The notes beneath the pieces are model-generated. The model was not told the origin of the DNA. It ran no database searches and saw only the letters and a program-made list of their open reading frames with translations. A stretch of DNA of 64,000 bases, taken from Abelmoschus esculentus. Its lineage: Eukaryota; Streptophyta; Magnoliopsida; Malvales; Malvaceae. The position numbers were made by a program, and so were the translations under genes. Location of the stretch: contig JAUCBN010000013.1 in assembly GCA_035048815.1 (NCBI GenBank), forward strand, positions 1,190,501 to 1,254,500. Direction: 5' to 3'. Numbering within the stretch: position 1 is the stretch's first letter; each line of letters starts with the position of its first letter. Below, in pieces: positions 58,101 through 64,000 of the stretch.

Positions 58101-59422
58101 CTTTTGTAACTTTTGAAATTCTTTTTACGATTATTGCATTCTAAATTTGACATCTTCAGTAAACAATATATTTGAAATAGTAAAACATTTTTTCAATCTA
58201 TGCAAACATTTTTTTATTTATACCTTTAAGTAGCTAAGAAACCAAACCACAATATGATGGTTAGTTTGTTGTTTCTTGATTCTTTTGGGTGTTAAACATT
58301 TACACTATGTTTGGTAGAAAGGAGGGGAAATGGAGTAACGGGGAAAAGGTGAGGAAAGAAATGTGGGAGGAATGGAAGTTATTTCTCCTTCATCGTATTT
58401 GGCAAGAAAATAGAGGGAAAGAAAAAAATGGGGTCAAGTTGTAATTAAAATTTAGAAATTAGTGTTTTCCTCTTACATTTGGAAGGTTTGAATTCGGAGG
58501 GAATGGAAAGGTACAAATCCACTCATTTTCCTTCCCTCTTTCATTTCCGTCCTCCTAACCGGAAGGAAGTATTAGACTTTGCTCAATAAGAAGGATAAGG
58601 ATGGGGAAATATTTAAATAACCAAGCTACATTGTGGTAATCATGAAATCTATACGGTAAATTAGAAGTTTTTCCATCTCTATCCTTCCTACCCATCCCAT
58701 GATTTCTCACAGTTTAACAAGCTACTTGCACTAGTAGAAGGCTACCGGTATTTGTATTTCTGGGGATTTCTCTTGCTAGAAACAATGATGAAAGCCTTTT
58801 AATGCGTGCTGTGTGTGCGTAGTAGCTAGCTAGGGCCTGAATAATTAAAATCAATAGCTAGGTCTTAATAAGGATGCATTCTTGAAGGTGATGAAAACTA
58901 ATAAAATACTTACATTTGGTATTTGGATCCAGCATCTCCCTACATGCATATACATCTCGTATTTATGATTGCATAGCATTGTACCCAATTGTATGCAATA
59001 TCGTGTCAAAGGCGAAAGAACCAATGTTTAGAAAGTAAAACTGTGAATCAAGTCAACATCCATGCAAACCATTCCGTAGGGCTATTTGAATGAAATCTGT
59101 TGTTGCTAACTGAAGTTCGAAAAATTGTCGGTTCATAAAATCCGACTGATTATAATTGCCATTGATTTTCAGGTGGAAAGTTGAAAAGGTTTTGGAGAGA
59201 CAGACATCAATGGAGAACAAGTTCCTGGCAGTATTTGTTGTAACCTTATTTTTCGGATTGTTTGCTTCGGTAAGGCTATTGGTAGATATGTTGTTGAGCA
59301 TTTACAAGTCATTTATTAGTGTTGAAAGAATGGAGAAGCCATGGAAATTTTGGTCTTGTAGCTCATCCTGGCTCTTCTTGCTATGCAGTTGTAGCATAAT
59401 CATTTTTATATTATCTATTTAA
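55189..59422 (+). CDS. Mid-SUN domain membrane protein, SUN3/4/5 type
   Basis: Plant mid-SUN proteins sit in the nuclear envelope and ER. Coding exons are 55189-55348, 56465-57738, 57838-57923 and 59173-59422, giving 589 aa. The start MQISRTALLHRRALDG fits the conserved N-terminus. The first membrane segment is at about residues 27-47 (SLSLVFILWGFLFLFSLWLC). An acidic Ser-rich stretch follows, then the SUN domain at about 176-335 with EPGGKEYNY, SKGAKVL, RNPCSAEEKFVVIELSEE and LNLLSHYGFEFYCTLSVIEV. A Lys/Glu-rich coiled coil (about 450-520) precedes two C-terminal membrane segments (about 524-544 and 570-588), the typical three-helix layout. Intron 1 is 1.1 kb and intron 3 is 1.25 kb. A start at 56365 would begin inside intron 1 and lose the first helix, so it is rejected. 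Confidence 0.88.
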
Positions 59423-60716
59423 ATCTATATGTTGTATGGAGGAATTTACATTTGGAATTTGGATTTATTTGCTGTTTTGTTTACCCAAATCCATGCCTGT
59501 GATTTCAGAACTGTACGTGTTAGTTTTTAATGGATTCTAATTTTATAATTTCAAGTACTTTTTCTTATAAAAGATTTAAAATTTTCGAAAGTATAAGAAT
59601 TTTGATTGTAATTTTTTTTAGTCATATTTTAAGGCACCTCACGTTAGATAAAACTCAGTGAAAAAAGCAAAGTGGCCGGTAGTACCTCGAATGTTGCACC
59701 AGACACCGGAGACAAACTTATAACAAGACTCGTGATTATAGTCTTTAGGGTGAGTATTTCATCGAGTTCAATTAATTAAGTTTATGAAATTCGAGTTGAG
59801 TTATTTATTTATTTTTAAATTTTACAATATTTTGACTCCATATTTTACGAACTACTCCCTGCCTAATACCTATTCAACACAAAGAACCTTCAGCTTTTGA
59901 TTCCATATTTTGACTTTTCAAATATTTTAGGTTAAAATATACTTCAAAGTCATAGACTCTTCATAAATTTAAAATTTAAGTCATACTTTTATGTTTAGGG
60001 GTTGAGTCTTATTATTTTTTAAATTCAAAAATTAGTTTAATTATTAAACTTGTCAGAATTTTTATGATAAATTCATGTACGTTATAACGAACTTTTTTTT
60101 TCTTTACAGAGCTTTTAAGGTAATATTTTTTATTTCAAAAGATAAAATATCTTGAATTTAAAAATTGTTATATCAAGATATATCGATAATAAATGATAAT
60201 GAAAAACAATAAAAAATATATAAAAATAAAGTAAGAAAATAAATAACATAAAATTTTACGTAAAAAATCTAAATGAAAAATCATGGTAGAAGATAAAACT
60301 ATGATTATGACGAAGAGGAGCTTATAAGTATTTTTATGTGATAACGCTCTCTAAAATCTGTATCGGTATGTCATAGGCTGTATCGGTACTCAGTTACTAA
60401 AATAGTTGATTTGAATATCGGAATAATTAAAAAAACGGGATTAAAAATTGTTTAAGTTTAAATACTTGTTAATTTTATGAGTAAATTTAAATATCTTTAC
60501 GATTTAATTATTATATCAAAATCAAATATAAATTAACCCATCCCCTGCTCACCTTTAGAACTCCACTTTTAGTCTGAGTATTTATACCATTTTGGAACAA
60601 GAGTACATAAAAAATATAACGCGTCGTACATTATTAAAGGTTCTGATAATACCATTGAATATCTTAATTTTGACAATATCAACTTTAACGATTCTATTTG
60701 AAGTATTGTTCATATT
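59423..60716. other. SUN gene 3' flank and AT-rich spacer
   Basis: The 3' UTR is expected in the first few hundred bases. Beyond about 59640 the sequence is AT-rich without genes or bounded elements. An open frame at 60592-60828 crosses into the SINE and is not a gene. Confidence 0.45.
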
Positions 60717-60878
60717 TTTTAAAATCAGCTACCGTGGTTACAATAGTATTTGTTTTAGAGTATACTCTCAATCATTGGACATTAATTGCTTACTTAATAT
60801 GCTAAATTACCGATGCTCAAACCTGTAACCTTTGAACGCTACAACCGTTCTCGTAATTGAAACAAGATAGTTGATGCT
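60717..60878 (-). mobile_element. tRNA-derived SINE (copy 3) with 12-bp target duplication
   Basis: On the minus strand it shares with copies 1 and 2 the B-box AGGTTTGAGCATC, the body GCAATTAATGTCCAATGATT, GAGAGTATACTCTAAAAC, and AACCACGGTAGCTGATTTT before the A-rich tail. The flanking repeats ATTGTTCATATT (60705-60716) and ATTATTCATATT (60879-60890) match at 11 of 12 positions. The A-box region is more decayed than in copy 2. Confidence 0.75.
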
Positions 60879-60890
60879 ATTATTCATATT

Positions 60891-63132
60891 ACTACAATTA
60901 ATGTAGGAAATTTTTTAAAGTTGTAAAACATTTTTATTTAAAACACATAAAAGGAACATACGAAGTTAAAAGATTCAATTCTCTATGTTATCAAAAATTA
61001 TCTGTTATCGTATTTCTTAGAAACATTAAACTTTAAATTTTACACTATTTCAATCGGACTTTCTATTTTATATCATTTTAAAACATGCTTTAATTTAATA
61101 TACCTTTTATTTAAAAAAAAATATAAGTTAATTCGGATTTATTTTTTTTTCATTCCTTGCCTATACATACCCTTCTCGTTTTCTTAGATTTTGTCAAATT
61201 TTATTATATTTTATTTTGCATATTTAAGTTATGTAATTTTATTTTGTTTAATTACTCTATCTATTTTTGAATGAAAATAGTTAATGAATTTATCTGTTAT
61301 TATAATATGTCTTTTTTTTTTTTTTCCTTTCATAATTACTTTTGATATTATATTTTTAGATCACATTTATTTGATTCTCTTATCTATTTATCTTTTATTT
61401 ATTTTTATAAATATCACTGAATTTTATTAAATTTATAGAAAAATTATAATTGTATCACAATTGAGAAGTAAAATGATTGGATTAAACAATTCAAAGATTC
61501 TTACAATCTAAAAAAATATTTCTATGGAGATAAGCATACCAATAAAATTCAGGAGCTTCCTGAATCTCATTGTCTATGTCCAAACGAGACGTATAACGAG
61601 GAAAAAATGAGTTGTATGTGATCCAAACTGTCATGCTAAAAATATCGCTACCCAGAACTGATTTAATCGGCACACAACTATCAGAAACTAAAAAAATCAG
61701 AAACTAGCATCGATTGAATCTTTGTGCGAATAACAATCGATCACCAGGGTATGCTGAAACATGCTGCAAAGACAAATGAATCAAATCACAAAACAAAAAA
61801 AAATATATCATAAAGACAAAAGAAAAACGTGCCACAAGGACAGAAAGAGCGTGCTATAAAAGCAAAGATTCTTATTAAAATTAAAAAAAATAGATTCGAT
61901 GATCGACAACCAATACTAAGATTGATCGTCGACCACCACCGATCAAAGGAATTAATCAAAGTGAAGAACAACTATAAAAAAAAATTTTGAGAAAAAAAAA
62001 GCGACTAGGATTTTTATCTTTTATTTAAATTTTTAGATCAATTGTTTTTATAAATATATATGTTATGATAAATATGAATTTATAAGATAAATAAAATTAA
62101 TTTACCTATAAAAGTTTAACTCATATATATCTCTTTTTTTTTTTACTAAAAATTACCCAAATCCTTACGTAGTCTAGTGTTCAGATTCATGAGGATATTT
62201 GCTTTTATGTTTTTCAATTTTTAATAATTAAATTTAAATAAACCTTTTTCTGTATAAACAATAATTCGAGTCTAAGCAAATTTATTTAAATAATATTTTC
62301 CGCCTAAATCAAACCTTTGTGACTCATTGAATAAATCATTTTATTAATTATAAATTACAGTTGTAAAAATATAATTAAAATATATTAGATTTAAAATTTA
62401 TAATTTATGTGATACGAATTACCTTACCTCAATAATTAAAAGAACACATTATTTTTTAAAATTACGAGTTCAAACATCAGTATTACAACATAATGATTAA
62501 ATAATTAATATTCAATGACTAAGGATATATTCTAAACAGATTCTATTATAATTATTGATTAAAAAATAATTTTTTTTACAATTAATGTGTTTAAATCTTA
62601 AACATTAATTTTGTTAATTATTAATTAATTTAGTAAAATAAGATATTAAGTACTATAAAACACTTATCGTACAAGTTTAGTAGAGCAATTTGAGCAAATC
62701 CATTAATATGTTAGACAATAACAACTATCTAAAATTAAATTAATAATAAATATCAAATATAATAATAATTTTTAAAAAATAATTTTTATTCGATTCTATT
62801 TTTAAATCTTAAAGATTATATTGTTAGAAGAGATAATAAACAACTCTAAACTCAAATATAAAATATAAATAAGAAAATAAATTAAACTCTTCGATGTTGA
62901 CCGCATACCCGATTACAAATATGGATCTCCTCATTTTTATTAATTTACGTTTTTTAAATGTCAACCAGAAAAATGACTGAATTGGTTTTTTACAAAAATT
63001 ATAAAAATTTAATATTAATTTTTTAGTATATATCAAAATTGATATTTTTTTAAAATTTAATATATTTATATATTTTTAAAAATTCAATATATATCGATAA
63101 ATAAATATTAATTTTTTATAATTTTTATAAAA
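60891..63132. repeat. AT-rich gene-free region with the second half of the dispersed pair
   Basis: No gene, RNA or complete element was recognised. About 61390-61900 is similar to about 53500-53990. About 62980-63130 carries more of the TTTATAAAATTAATA / TATATC-type strings. All open frames here are short and compositionally biased. Confidence 0.4.
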
Positions 63133-63141
63133 TTAATATAA

Positions 63142-63827
63142 ACGTTAATTACTGTAGAGGTCACGTTTGTTTGCTCCTAGTACAAATTTAGTCACTGATT
63201 TTAAAAATTAACCAATATGGTCACGTATGTTTTCGGGCTGTAAACTTATGGTCACTCCGACGTTAAAAGCCGTGAATTATTAATAGAAAGATGATTTGAC
63301 ACAATGAAAAAAAGATAAATTACCTAAATAGTCACTAAATAATTATCTTATTTTAACAAACAAACAAACGTAAAATAATTATCCGTTGTTAAAGATGATT
63401 TGCCACTAAATAGTCACTAAACAATTATTCGGATAATTATCTTATTTTACCTAAATAATTATTTGAATAATTATCTTATTTTACCTAAATAGTCACTAAA
63501 TAATTATCTTATTGTTAAAGATGATTTGGCACAATAAATTGTTTTTGTCACTAAATAGTCACAATAATTATCCGACGTTAATAGTCATTATCTTATTTTA
63601 TCTTATTTTAGTCATTAAAATAAGATAATTATTTAGTGACTATTTAGGTAATTTATTTTTTTTATTGTGTCAAATCATTTTTCTGTTAACAATTTATGGC
63701 TTTTAACGTCGGAGTGATCATAAATTTACAGTTCGAAAACGTATATGATCATATTAGTTAATTTTCAAAATCAATGACTAAATTTATACTACGAACAAAC
63801 AAACGTGACCTATACAATAATTAACCC
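63142..63827. mobile_element. Long-TIR Mutator-like MITE (686 bp)
   Basis: The inverted arms are over 200 bp each. Left blocks are GTTAATTACTGTAGAGGTCACG, written here as GTTAATTACTG and TAGAGGTCACG, then AATTTAGTCACTGATTTT, CACTCCGACGTTAAAAGCC and GATTTGACACAATG; the right arm repeats them in reverse complement with few changes. The 9-bp direct repeats TTAATATAA flank it at 63133-63141 and 63828-63836. The centre is made of repeated AGTCACTAAATAATTATCTT units. No transposase. The duplication size suggests the Mutator superfamily. Confidence 0.78.
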
Positions 63828-63965
63828 TTAATATAATCTCTTTTTAATCTTAGAACTACCCGTAATTTTAACCCCACAGTTAAAACAAGTTAAAAACAGG
63901 GGATAGAAAAGGAGTTGAAATGGAAAAATCATTTCAAAACGCGAAAATAGAAAAGAGACTTTGGA

Positions 63966-63988
63966 CTCTCTCTCTCTCTCTCTCTCTT
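63966..63988. repeat. (CT)n microsatellite
   Basis: About 11 CT units near the right edge of the window. Nothing coding is seen between the preceding MITE and the edge. Confidence 0.8.
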
Positions 63989-64000
63989 TGATTTTTCAAA

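Noticed and set aside
58300..58640. MITE in SUN intron 3 (TGTTTGGTAGAAAGGAGG-like start)
   Set aside because: The start resembles common plant MITE ends and a partly complementary C/T-rich end exists near 58520-58565. The arms do not pair well and no target duplication was found.

Overview
The window is nuclear DNA of a flowering plant, most likely a core eudicot. It is AT-rich, its genes carry GT-AG introns, and it holds plant-only gene types: class III peroxidases, a WHIRLY protein, a fused aspartokinase-homoserine dehydrogenase and a mid-SUN protein. Many plant-type transposons and degenerate TTTAGGG tracts are also present. A malvid origin is only an impression. No operons, CRISPR arrays, rRNA genes or functional tRNA genes were seen.

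From 2.1 to 22.2 kb lies a cluster of three intact class III peroxidase genes. Prx-A (2626-3873) is on the minus strand. Prx-B (11267-12520) and Prx-C (20648-21905) are on the plus strand. All three share the same four-exon structure, core promoter and flanks, and B and C differ at only 7 residues. A and B form a head-to-head inverted duplication centred near 7.4-7.96 kb. Transposons have since expanded the arms: nested Mutator-like and hAT MITEs, elements with telomere-like cores, SINEs and a possible solo LTR. Prx-C keeps the un-inserted version of one site that is occupied in the Prx-A arm, so the insertion can be read directly.

From 23.8 to 59.4 kb there are three housekeeping genes. A WHIRLY2-type single-stranded DNA-binding protein (23788-27940, plus, 8 exons) is predicted to be mitochondrial. 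A bifunctional aspartokinase/homoserine dehydrogenase (30638-43284, minus, 18 exons, 916 aa) is predicted to be plastidial and acts in the aspartate pathway to threonine, methionine and isoleucine. A SUN3/4/5-type mid-SUN membrane protein (55189-59422, plus, 4 coding exons, 589 aa) is the third.

Between the last two genes (43.4-54 kb) is a transposon island. It holds a decayed ZMYM1-like hAT element with an 8-bp target duplication (43857-47240). It also holds a gag-only copia-type remnant with PBS, PPT, one long and one truncated LTR (about 47733-51291), whose gag has four in-frame stops. Three related copies of an unclassified LTR-like family flank it. The last 4.5 kb holds a third SINE and a long-TIR Mutator-like MITE.

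No new multi-gene system was found. The best observations are the peroxidase triplication with a shared distal block carrying a TGACGTGG motif, a three-copy tRNA-derived SINE family with target duplications, MITEs with telomere-like cores, and the nested MITE stack with its empty site preserved in the paralogous copy. Exon coordinates were assigned by eye from splice signals and reading phase. Each multi-exon CDS sums to a multiple of three.
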